Notes under the pieces: model-generated
Told to the model about the DNA's origin: nothing
Database searches by the model: none
The model's input: only the letters and a program-made list of their open reading frames with translations
Made by a program: the position numbers and the translations under genes
NCBI GenBank assembly: GCA_944384475.1
Contig: CALWTN010000034.1
Coordinates: 1-40,132 of the forward strand
Source: an uncultured Clostridia bacterium
Lineage (GTDB): Bacteria > Bacillota > Clostridia > Christensenellales > UBA1242
Direction: 5' to 3'
DNA: 40,132 nucleotides
Shown here: positions 34,013 through 40,132 of the stretch, piece after piece
Position numbering within the stretch: position 1 is the first letter of the stretch
Layout of the letters: every line of letters starts with the position of its first letter

Positions 34013-34426
34013 TTAGAATGGAAGCGAGTCGTCATCGATAGGTTCAAGGTCTGCAACTGGTTTTGCCGGCTGTGATTTTGCAGCCACAGGTGCATCTCCA
34101 TCCTCTCTCTGTCTCGTTCCTACAAATTCTACATTGTCTGCAACAACTTCTGTTACATATCTTCTAGTTCCGTCCTGCGCTTCGTAAGAAGAGGTTTGAA
34201 TTCTTCCGTCCACTGCGCATTTGGAGCCTTTTTTCAAATATTTATGGCAGTTTTCTGCTTGCGCACGCCATACCACAACGTTGATGAAATCGGCATCTCT
34301 CTCGCCCTCGGCATTTTGAAATCTTCTTTGAACGGCGATTGTAAATCTGCAAACTGACACTCCGCCATTGGTGGTTGTAAGTTCTGGGTCTTTTGAAAGA
34401 TTTCCGATTAAAATAACTTTATTCAT
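34013..34426 (-). CDS. ssb: Single-stranded DNA-binding protein
   Basis: The product is 137 aa. The OB-fold runs from MNKVILIGNLSKDPELTTT through FINVVVWRAQAENCHKYLKKG to YVTEVVADNVEFVG (about residues 1-105). A short Gln/Ala/Pro linker then leads to the acidic tip DDDSLPF, which recruits RecO, PriA, polymerase and others. It lies between rpsF and rpsR, the conserved Firmicute position. Confidence 0.97.
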   Translation of the reverse strand: MNKVILIGNLSKDPELTTTNGGVSVCRFTIAVQRRFQNAEGERDADFINVVVWRAQAENCHKYLKKGSKCAVDGRIQTSSYEAQDGTRRYVTEVVADNVEFVGTRQREDGDAPVAAKSQPAKPVADLEPIDDDSLPF

Positions 34427-34439
34427 GATTTTCTCCTAC

Positions 34440-34721
34440 TTAAATTCTAATAAATTGATGACGCATAATGCCATCGGTTATGTTCATAAGTTTGCTGATG
34501 GCGTCAACTTCTGTGGCTGGGATTTGCGCTTTAACAAGCACGTAAAAGCCTTCGGTTTTGAAATTGATTGGGTAGGCAAGTTTTTTCATACCCCACTTTT
34601 CAACGCCTTCAATATTTCCGCCTTTTGACGAAATGAGAGATTTAAACTTTTCAATGATTTGTTCCCTCTTTTCTTCGCTCACGTCAGGTGCAATGATGTA
34701 AAGCAACTCATATTTAGGCAT
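34440..34721 (-). CDS. rpsF: 30S ribosomal protein S6 (bS6)
   Basis: The product is 93 aa: MPKYELLYIIAPDVSEEKR at the start, VEKWGMKKLAYPINFKTEGFY, and VDAISKLMNITDGIMRHQFI at the end. This is the standard ferredoxin-like bS6. It heads rpsF-ssb-rpsR-rpmE. AAGGAGG lies 9 nt before ATG 34721, and the leader carries a hairpin listed separately. Confidence 0.97.
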   Translation of the reverse strand: MPKYELLYIIAPDVSEEKREQIIEKFKSLISSKGGNIEGVEKWGMKKLAYPINFKTEGFYVLVKAQIPATEVDAISKLMNITDGIMRHQFIRI

Positions 34722-34749
34722 AACATTTTCCTCCTTTTGGACAAATTTG

Positions 34750-34770
34750 GCTCAACCCCATAGGCTGAGC
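34750..34770 (-). promoter_or_regulatory. Leader hairpin of rpsF, possible S6:S18 binding site
   Basis: On the minus strand GCTCA-(11 nt)-TGAGC with loop GCCTATGGGGT, between promoter and ribosome site of rpsF. Leaders of rpsF in many bacteria hold a hairpin bound by the S6:S18 complex. I cannot confirm the consensus by eye. Confidence 0.4.
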
Positions 34771-34792
34771 AAGGATTTTTATCGACTGGCAT

Positions 34793-34821
34793 AGTATAAC
34801 ACAAAAATTTTTGCAGCGCAA
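34793..34821 (-). promoter_or_regulatory. Promoter of rpsF-ssb-rpsR-rpmE
   Basis: TTGCGC (34816-34821), 17 bp, TATACT (34793-34798) on the minus strand, giving a leader of about 65 nt that includes the hairpin. Confidence 0.65.
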
Positions 34822-34936
34822 GTGTTTTTGAAATATAAATTTTGGCACTAAACATTTAACATTGCCTTTTTAGATGATAAACTTTAAAAAAATTTAAAAT
34901 TATATTTAGATTTTTAATTTTTTAAAAGGAGAATTT

Positions 34937-34944
34937 GATATAAT
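34937..34944 (+). promoter_or_regulatory. Extended -10 promoter of the 35006 gene
   Basis: TGATATAAT contains a perfect -10 (34939-34944) with the upstream TG of extended -10 promoters. No good -35 is visible. Confidence 0.5.
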
Positions 34945-35005
34945 GGGAGTGTTTGAAACACAGTGATAAATTTGATTTTCCAACACCTTTTGGAGGATGG
35001 GTCAA

Positions 35006-35488
35006 ATGAAAAAATATGATATAGTCAAATTGGTGAATGAAAAGCCATACAAACAAAACAATTTGCAAAAAGATATGCGTGGCGTTGTGTTTAAAATACA
35101 AGACGGCGTTGATGTTTTATTCTTTAATAATCTAGATACGAAAGATTACGCAATTGTAAACATCAATGAAAATGATTTGATTGTCGAAAGCCAAACACTT
35201 CCCGAGCAATTACATCAAGAATTTCTAAAATTTGAAGAGAAGGTTTTAAACAACGCTAAAAATTTCTTAACAACTCCTCAAATTTCAGCCTATCAAATAG
35301 TTGAACTTTTGGTTGAAGACGAAAAATATGCTAAATTTGGCATTCACAAAGGCGACAAAGGATGTGTTATGAATGACAAAATCGTTGAAAACTGCATAGA
35401 AGTAGATTTTTCTGGAATAGACAAAAACGGCAATTATTATGGTGATTGCATTCCTGTAAAAATTAAAGATATTAAAATTGTGAAATAA
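35006..35488 (+). CDS. Protein with two DUF4926-like domains, 160 aa
   Basis: The start is ATG 35006 (MKKYDIVKLV), 9 nt after GGAGG; an ATG at 34997 is too close to it. Two related halves are visible: YDIVKLVNEKPYKQNNLQKD-MRGVV... (residues 3-60) and YQIVELLVEDEKYAKFGIHK-GDKGCV... (about 96-158). Both show Y-x-I-V-x-L, a K-G/D turn and a hydrophobic strand pattern like the SH3-like DUF4926 fold, which occurs in small proteins of unknown function, some near toxin-antitoxin loci. A helical segment (LPEQLHQEFLKFEEKVLNNA) links them. It has its own promoter and terminator. Confidence 0.7.
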   Translation: MKKYDIVKLVNEKPYKQNNLQKDMRGVVFKIQDGVDVLFFNNLDTKDYAIVNINENDLIVESQTLPEQLHQEFLKFEEKVLNNAKNFLTTPQISAYQIVELLVEDEKYAKFGIHKGDKGCVMNDKIVENCIEVDFSGIDKNGNYYGDCIPVKIKDIKIVK

Positions 35489-35514
35489 AGAGTTGCTATT
35501 GCAACTCTTTTTTA
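35489..35514 (+). terminator. Terminator of the 35006 gene
   Basis: AGAGTTGC-TATT-GCAACTCT followed by a T-run, directly after the stop codon. Confidence 0.9.
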
Positions 35515-35553
35515 TCCTTCTAAACCCAATAAACCTTCTCATTTTTTAATCTT

Positions 35554-35610
35554 GGAGTCAAATTTTCATGAGGCAAAGGCTGCGCCTGTTCATGAAAATT
35601 TGCGAACCCC
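35554..35610. repeat. 57 bp repeat, copy A, with 13 bp stem hairpin
   Basis: Contains CAAATTTTCATGA (35559-35571) and its exact complement TCATGAAAATTTG (35590-35602) around an 18 nt loop that holds a further AGGC/GCCT pair. An exact copy lies 372 bp downstream. In this copy 72 bp separate it from the 31 bp block. Confidence 0.92.
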
Positions 35611-35612
35611 AT

Positions 35613-35631
35613 ATTCTCTCTGCGAGAGAAT
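35613..35631. repeat. Perfect 8 bp hairpin within the array
   Basis: ATTCTCTC-TGC-GAGAGAAT. It lies in the 72 bp segment present only after copy A of the 57 bp repeat. Confidence 0.85.
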
Positions 35632-35739
35632 GCGACTTCGGCAGGCTCACCCTTGCAAGCAAGTTCGCCTTTCTCGTCTAATGCGCCAGGCGAGTCCAGA
35701 GGCGAGCCCAGCGAGCCTATTAAAAACATCCACTTTAAG

Positions 35740-35785
35740 TTGCGGCAAAATCGCCAGCGTTAGCGCGATTTTCGTCTGGCCGCAA
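35740..35785. repeat. Two-tier hairpin within the array
   Basis: TTGCGGC (35740-35746) pairs with GCCGCAA (35779-35785), and AAAATCGC (35747-35754) with GCGATTTT (35765-35772): 15 bp of stem with one bulge (CGTCTG) on one side. Confidence 0.85.
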
Positions 35786-35787
35786 GA

Positions 35788-35860
35788 AGAAAATTTCAAG
35801 CGTCAGGGCGCAGCTTTTCGGACAAAGTCCGAAAACAAGCAAACAGCGCAGAAATTTTCT
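35788..35860. repeat. Nested hairpin within the array
   Basis: Outer arms AGAAAATTTC (35788-35797) and GAAATTTTCT (35851-35860) enclose TTTTCGGAC-AAA-GTCCGAAAA (35815-35835), both perfect. Confidence 0.87.
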
Positions 35861-35925
35861 GGGTTGCCCCCCACTCTAAACAATCAAATATGACTAAGCA
35901 GAAAGATATGCTTTGATAAAATCTC

Positions 35926-35982
35926 GGAGTCAAATTTTCATGAGGCAAAGGCTGCGCCTGTTCATGAAAATTTGCGAACCCC
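35926..35982. repeat. 57 bp repeat, copy B, with 13 bp stem hairpin
   Basis: An exact copy of 35554-35610. Only 6 bp separate it from the second 31 bp block, so the 72 bp segment after copy A is missing here. The base before the shared block differs (C instead of T), and similarity extends five bases further (AATCT). Confidence 0.92.
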
Positions 35983-36033
35983 TTGCCAGCGCCAGGCGAG
36001 TCCAGAGGCGAGCCCAGCGGGGCGGAAAGAGGT

Positions 36034-36109
36034 TCATGGAGAAAACCAATTTTTAGCGGTTAGGTGCGACAGCATCGTGCCCGCGTTTAAAAATTGGTTG
36101 TCTCCATGA
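36034..36109. repeat. Large snapback hairpin abutting the secA stop codon
   Basis: TCATGGAGA (36034-36042) pairs with TCTCCATGA (36101-36109), and CCAATTTTTA (36046-36055) with TAAAAATTGG (36088-36097). An inner GCGG/CCGC pair follows (36056-36059 with 36081-36084). 23 bp are paired with one 3x3 internal loop. The secA stop begins at the next base. There is no T-run, so it is not a typical terminator. Confidence 0.9.
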
Positions 36110-38824
36110 TTATTTGCCGCAGCAATTCTTATACTTCTTTCCGCTGCCGCATGGGCAAGGGTCGTTTCTGCCAATTTTTGGTGACTCGTTGACGACTGTC
36201 TTCTGCACAAAAGGCTTTTTGTTTTCTTCCTTTTTCTCCTCTGGTAGAGCCTCTTTTCTGGCGATCGGCGTAAACGTTGGTTTTTGGAATTTAGGCGGCT
36301 GTTGCTCCATTTGGAAATGACTTACAAGCAAGATTTGGCAGGTGGTTTTTCTGATTTTTTCAATCATCTCTTCAAAAAGATCAAATCCCTCTTTTTTGTA
36401 TGCAAGCACAGGGTCTTGATTGCCGTAACTGCGAGAGAACATTTCATTTTTCATGATTTGCATGTCGTCAATATGGTTCATCCAGTGCGCATCCACAACT
36501 TTTAGCAGCACCAATCTTTCCACGTCTTCAAAATTAACGTCAAAAGATTTTGCCTCTTCCATGCGCTCGGCATATCGCTTGCCAATTAATGCCAAAAGTT
36601 TGTCTTCCACATCTTGCACATCACAATCTTCAACAAACTTTTCGTCCACAATATTGCTGCCCTTTTCAAACCAGCCACGCTCTAAATCGGTGTTGATTTT
36701 GGATAAATCCCATTCATAATACGGCTTGTCTTCATCCAAATTTTCACGAACTATGTTTGAAATAATCTCTGGGAACATGCCCATGATTTGGTCGTGCACA
36801 GGCAAACCGTCAAGAACTTTGTTGCGCTCGTCATATATGATTTTTCGCTGTGCGTTCATCACATCGTCAAACTGCAAAACTGTTTTTCGAGCGGAGAAAT
36901 TTTGAATTTCAATCTTCTTTTGAGCGGCGGAAATCTGCCTTGTGAGCACTTTGAGTTGAATTGGTGTGGCTTCATCAATCTTAAACGCCATGGCAATGCG
37001 CTGCAATCGTTCCCCGCCAAAGCGCTTTAACAAATCGTCTTCCAGCGAAAGAAAGAACACGCTTGAACCCGGGTCGCCCTGTCGGCCTGCACGGCCTCGC
37101 AACTGGTTGTCAATTCTTCGTGACTCGTGCCTTTCAGTGCCAACGATATGCAAGCCGCCGAGTTTTTTAACCTCTTCTTTTTCTTCGTCCGTCTGCTTTT
37201 TAAACTCGGCATAAAGCTCGTTAAACCTCGCCCTAGCCTTGTTTAACTCCTCATCATCCACATGGTTGAAAGCGGTGGCGTAGGAGATTTGCTCGTCTGT
37301 AAATTTCTCATCTTGCATTCTCTTTTTCGCCATAAATTCTGGGTTGCCGCCCAGCAAAATATCCGTTCCTCTGCCCGCCATGTTGGTGGCGATAGTAACC
37401 GCACCTTTTCTGCCCGCCTGAGCCACAATGGCACTTTCTTGCTCGTGATTTTTTGCGTTTAACACAACGTGCTTGATCTTTGCCGCTTTAAGCGCCTTTG
37501 AAAGTTCTTCCGATTTATCAATCGTAATTGTGCCCACCAAAACAGGTTGCCCAACTTCATTGCAACGAGCAATCTCTTCCACAATCGCCTTTATCTTGCC
37601 TTTGTAGGTGGTGTAGACGATGTCGGCTTCGTCTCGCCTTTTGTTTGGCAGATTCGGCGGAATTGTGACAACGTCAAGGTTGTAAATTGTTCTAAACTCG
37701 CCCTCCTCCGTCTTTGCTGTTCCCGTCATACCCGAAAGCTTGTGATAAAGCCTGAAATAATTTTGGAAAGTGATGGTTGCAAGCGTTTTGTTTTCGTCCT
37801 TAATTTCAACATTTTCTTTTGCCTCAATCGCTTGATGCAGTCCATCATTAAAGCGCCTGCCCGGCATAAGTCTGCCTGTAAACTCATCAACGATGATCAC
37901 TTCGCCATCTTTGACGATGTAATTTTCATCTCTAAACATGATAAAGTTTGCTTTTAAAGCATTGTTGATATAGTGGTTAAGTTCAAGGTTTTCGATGTCC
38001 GAAAGATTTTCGACACTAAAAAACCTCTCCGCCTTGGTTATGCCGCTTTCTGTAAGATTTATCTGTTTTGTTTTGATGTCAATTTCAATGTCGGCGTCTT
38101 TTTTCAAGCTTTTGGCAAACTTTTGCGCATTGATATAATTATCGCTGGACTTGCCGCCCCTGCCGCTGATGATAAGCGGAGTTCTGGCCTCGTCAATCAA
38201 AATGGAGTCTACTTCGTCCACGATCGCAAAGTTTTGCCCACGTTGCATACGCCTTAACTTGGAAATTGCCATGTTGTCACGAAGATAATCAAAACCAAGT
38301 TCGTTGTTGGTGCAATAGGTTATGTCGCAGTTGTAGGCCGCACGCTTTTTATCCTCTGGCATGTTGGCAACCACCACACCCACGCTGAGCCCCAAAAACT
38401 TGTAAACCTTGCCCATCCACTCGGCGTCACGTTTTGCAAGATATTCATTGACGGTCACCACATGCACACCCTTGCCAGCGAGAGCATTTAAATACGCCGG
38501 CAATGTTGCCACCAATGTTTTACCTTCACCCGTTGCCATCTCTGCAATACGCCCTTGATGCAGAGCAATTCCACCCAAAATTTGCACGTAGAAATGCTTC
38601 ATGTTAAGCACTCTCCAAGCGGCCTCTCGTGCCACTGCAAAAGCATCAGGCAAGATGGCATCAAGCGTTTCGCCAGATGAGAGTCTGTCTTTCAAAATTT
38701 GTGTTTGACTTGTAAGTTGTTCATCGCTCATCGCTTGATATTTTTCTTCAAGCGCCACAACTTTATCTGCAATCTTTTTTAATTTTTTAACCTGTGATTT
38801 ATTTTCGCTTCCAAAAATGCCCAT
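36110..38824 (-). CDS. secA: Preprotein translocase ATPase SecA
   Basis: The product is 904 aa. In order: the DEAD motor with Walker A in MATGEGKTLVATLPAYLNAL (about 100-120), DEVDSILIDEARTPLIISG with the DEVD box (about 205), the preprotein-binding region, and the second motor domain with TNMAGRGTDILLGGNPEF and RIDNQLRGRAGRQGDPGSS. The helical scaffold follows, then a Pro/Lys-rich linker and the C-terminal zinc tail NDPCPCGSGKKYKNCC. SecA drives secretory proteins through SecYEG. AGGAG precedes ATG 38824. It should export the large surface proteins encoded in this window, inferred from their signal peptides. Confidence 0.98.
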   Translation of the reverse strand: MGIFGSENKSQVKKLKKIADKVVALEEKYQAMSDEQLTSQTQILKDRLSSGETLDAILPDAFAVAREAAWRVLNMKHFYVQILGGIALHQGRIAEMATGEGKTLVATLPAYLNALAGKGVHVVTVNEYLAKRDAEWMGKVYKFLGLSVGVVVANMPEDKKRAAYNCDITYCTNNELGFDYLRDNMAISKLRRMQRGQNFAIVDEVDSILIDEARTPLIISGRGGKSSDNYINAQKFAKSLKKDADIEIDIKTKQINLTESGITKAERFFSVENLSDIENLELNHYINNALKANFIMFRDENYIVKDGEVIIVDEFTGRLMPGRRFNDGLHQAIEAKENVEIKDENKTLATITFQNYFRLYHKLSGMTGTAKTEEGEFRTIYNLDVVTIPPNLPNKRRDEADIVYTTYKGKIKAIVEEIARCNEVGQPVLVGTITIDKSEELSKALKAAKIKHVVLNAKNHEQESAIVAQAGRKGAVTIATNMAGRGTDILLGGNPEFMAKKRMQDEKFTDEQISYATAFNHVDDEELNKARARFNELYAEFKKQTDEEKEEVKKLGGLHIVGTERHESRRIDNQLRGRAGRQGDPGSSVFFLSLEDDLLKRFGGERLQRIAMAFKIDEATPIQLKVLTRQISAAQKKIEIQNFSARKTVLQFDDVMNAQRKIIYDERNKVLDGLPVHDQIMGMFPEIISNIVRENLDEDKPYYEWDLSKINTDLERGWFEKGSNIVDEKFVEDCDVQDVEDKLLALIGKRYAERMEEAKSFDVNFEDVERLVLLKVVDAHWMNHIDDMQIMKNEMFSRSYGNQDPVLAYKKEGFDLFEEMIEKIRKTTCQILLVSHFQMEQQPPKFQKPTFTPIARKEALPEEKKEENKKPFVQKTVVNESPKIGRNDPCPCGSGKKYKNCCGK

Positions 38825-38846
38825 TACAAAACTCCTAACATATTAA

Positions 38847-38874
38847 GTTTACTAAATTTTCAAATTTAGTCAAG
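38847..38874 (-). promoter_or_regulatory. secA promoter with palindrome in the spacer
   Basis: TTGACT (38869-38874), 16 bp, TAAACT (38847-38852) on the minus strand. The spacer and first -35 bases form an 8-2-8 perfect palindrome, CTAAATTT-TC-AAATTTAG (38853-38870), placed where a repressor would block RNA polymerase. Chance is possible in AT-rich DNA. Confidence 0.6.
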
Positions 38875-38927
38875 CGTATTTAGGGCGAGTTTTGTCAAAT
38901 ATATGCATGCTAAAATCTAAGCAACAG

Positions 38928-38956
38928 TTGACTTTTAAGAGAATATAGGCTATAAT
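38928..38956 (+). promoter_or_regulatory. Promoter of the 38989 gene
   Basis: TTGACT (38928-38933), 17 bp, TATAAT (38951-38956), with GGAGG at 38978-38982 before ATG 38989. A near-consensus strong promoter. Confidence 0.82.
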
Positions 38957-38988
38957 TACTATTAATAACAATTAATGGAGGAAACCAA

Positions 38989-40132
38989 ATGGCATCTAAA
39001 AGCGAAAAAGTAGCTAGTCCGACCAGAGAAAAGAATGTTGTTGCTTTTCAATCTAAATATGCGTCAAGCGCAGGAACCACCTATACTCAGGAAAATTCTG
39101 TCGTGCTCAAGTTTGATGATAAAGGCAAAGATTACAAACGCCTTTTTGAAGTTAGAGGTGCAGTTGCAACCTCTGATCCTTCAGCGCCAGTCGTTGACGT
39201 TCCTCTCACCTGCATTGAAAAAAAGGAAGAGAGAGCTGGAAAAAAGGTCACCGTCAGATATGCCCTTGTTGACAAAAATCTTTTTAGTGACGAAAGGCGT
39301 GCTGAATTAGATGCATTGCCAGGTCAAGATGCAGCATCTGGCACATATTCCTTTGAGGTGGCATCAATCGATTTGACAGATTCCTCCAACCCACAAATTC
39401 AAAGGGCTTTTCAACTAACACTTACAAACGGGAAAAAATTATCAATCAATTCAAACGCACGTGGTTTTCAAGTTGCGATGCAGCCAGCTGGCAAGTCAGA
39501 CGTTGAGGTTATGTGCCAAGCAACCGCACAAGACACCTTTGGCTTCCATTTTTCTCGAGATTTTATTTATCGTGGGCTTGAAAGTAAAGACGGCATCACA
39601 ATTCACTCAGCCCGCATCAGCAAAGGTGCTGTAACACAAAGCACAGCTTTTCAACACTTTTCACCTGAATTTCTTGTTGCGCTTGCTCAAACAGTTCCTC
39701 CTTCTAAAAAAGCGACATATGCAACCAAGTCTTTTAAAGACTGGGATATGTTTATCGCCCCTAAAGTTGATGGCGTGAACAAGGCTGGCGAAAAGGTTTC
39801 AAACTCTTTAATCTTTATAAAATCAAAAGATGGCAAACAGCAATATGTTTTCCATGACGGAACATTTAGAAAGGTTTCTAAAGTTGCCTACACATACGAC
39901 AAAGACAATCAAACTGAGTTTGGCATAGATTTTTCAATAGGCTCAAAAAAGATGCCTGTCGAAATACCTATTTCGTTAAGTGAAGACTCGGCCTCTCCTG
40001 ATCATCTCAAACTTGACAAAAATTATGAAATTTATGCTGGTTTTGCAAGTTTTGTAACTGGCAAAGAATACGAACCTGACGCTTCAAACATGCCAGAAAT
40101 TGCAGCAAACCCTGTCGAGATTGAAGGCAAAG
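38989..40132 (+). CDS. Uncharacterised protein (5' part, 381+ codons)
   Basis: Open from ATG 38989 to the right edge. GGAGG lies 6-7 nt upstream and a strong promoter precedes it. The translation begins MASKSEKVASPTREKNVVAF and shows no signal peptide or membrane span in the visible part. It looks beta-rich and soluble, with segments such as RAFQLTLTNGKKLSINSNARG and KDWDMFIAPKVDGVNKAGEK, and very few Cys. No family recognised. Transcribed divergently from secA. Confidence 0.8.
   Translation, partial: MASKSEKVASPTREKNVVAFQSKYASSAGTTYTQENSVVLKFDDKGKDYKRLFEVRGAVATSDPSAPVVDVPLTCIEKKEERAGKKVTVRYALVDKNLFSDERRAELDALPGQDAASGTYSFEVASIDLTDSSNPQIQRAFQLTLTNGKKLSINSNARGFQVAMQPAGKSDVEVMCQATAQDTFGFHFSRDFIYRGLESKDGITIHSARISKGAVTQSTAFQHFSPEFLVALAQTVPPSKKATYATKSFKDWDMFIAPKVDGVNKAGEKVSNSLIFIKSKDGKQQYVFHDGTFRKVSKVAYTYDKDNQTEFGIDFSIGSKKMPVEIPISLSEDSASPDHLKLDKNYEIYAGFASFVTGKEYEPDASNMPEIAANPVEIEGK

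Larger units (their letters stand above)
35548..36109. repeat. Array of nested palindromes and direct repeats (non-coding)
   Basis: About 560 bp between two converging genes, roughly 50% G+C by hand count against AT-rich flanks. It has a mosaic structure. A 57 bp block is repeated exactly (35554-35610 and 35926-35982). A 31 bp block is also repeated exactly (35683-35713 and 35989-36019) and is itself two near-identical 12-mers, GGCGAGTCCAGA and GGCGAGCCCAGC. Five distinct long hairpins occur, listed separately. There is no T-run after any of them. ORFs crossing it are built from the palindromes and are not credible genes. It may be an inserted, modular, non-autonomous repeat. Confidence 0.85.

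Noticed and set aside
35520..35893. Two ORFs (69 and 113 codons) on opposite strands across the array
   Set aside because: Both are built from the palindromic blocks, lack ribosome sites and end within repeats; they are by-products of GC-richer hairpin DNA.
35554..35982. Direct repeats considered as a CRISPR array
   Set aside because: Only two 57 bp copies, 372 bp apart, with no regular spacers and no cas genes.
36034..36109. Hairpin after secA taken as a factor-independent terminator
   Set aside because: No T-run follows on either strand and the stem is far longer than usual, so it is listed as part of the repeat array.

Overview
The window looks like chromosome from a low-GC, strictly anaerobic Firmicute (Bacillota, clostridial side), probably an uncultured gut-type lineage. 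The support is AT-rich DNA, strong AAGGAGG ribosome-binding sites, sigma-A type TTGACA/TATAAT promoters, a clostridial-style order of housekeeping genes, an [FeFe] hydrogenase and no respiratory genes. TGA is an ordinary stop (recR, argS, pgk, rplI, prmC), so the code is standard.

Layout. 1-1207: 5' part of a membrane-anchored surface protein. 1345-1620: rubrerythrin remnant. 1647-3396: PH-domain membrane protein, a peptide-deformylase-like protein without its metal ligands, and a small membrane protein. 3471-6003: rubredoxin-fused [FeFe] hydrogenase and a GT2-TPR glycosyltransferase. 6004-6337: very AT-rich spacer. 6338-15094: a 2918-residue exported, C-terminally membrane-anchored protein with Ig-like signatures. 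15319-17730 (minus): rpmG-secE-nusG-rplK-rplA behind a near-consensus promoter. 17824-18345: two small genes. 18452-27037 (minus): a long cluster, flippase-dus-pgk-tpiA-dnaX-ybaB-recR-argS, with dnaX interrupted by a poly-A frameshift. 27137-29328: lineage-specific genes and a DUF1540 protein. 29410-30623 (plus): rplI overlapping a GT32 glycosyltransferase. 30678-34721 (minus): rpsF-ssb-rpsR-rpmE, then a DUF1385-PrmC fusion overlapping prfA. 35006-35488: duplicated DUF4926-like protein. 35548-36109: a non-coding array of nested palindromes. 36110-38824: secA. 38989-end: start of an unknown gene.

How the genes fit together: most of the window is core information processing (ribosomal proteins, release factor and its methyltransferase, tRNA charging and modification, clamp loader, RecR, SSB, SecA/SecE/NusG) with two glycolytic enzymes. 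The rest concerns the envelope: giant surface proteins, glycosyltransferases and a flippase.

The points most worth following are the dnaX A9 slippage site, the palindrome array between the converging 35006 gene and secA, the DUF1385-PrmC fusion, and the rubredoxin-[FeFe] hydrogenase. All calls come from reading the sequence; no database search or folding program was run.
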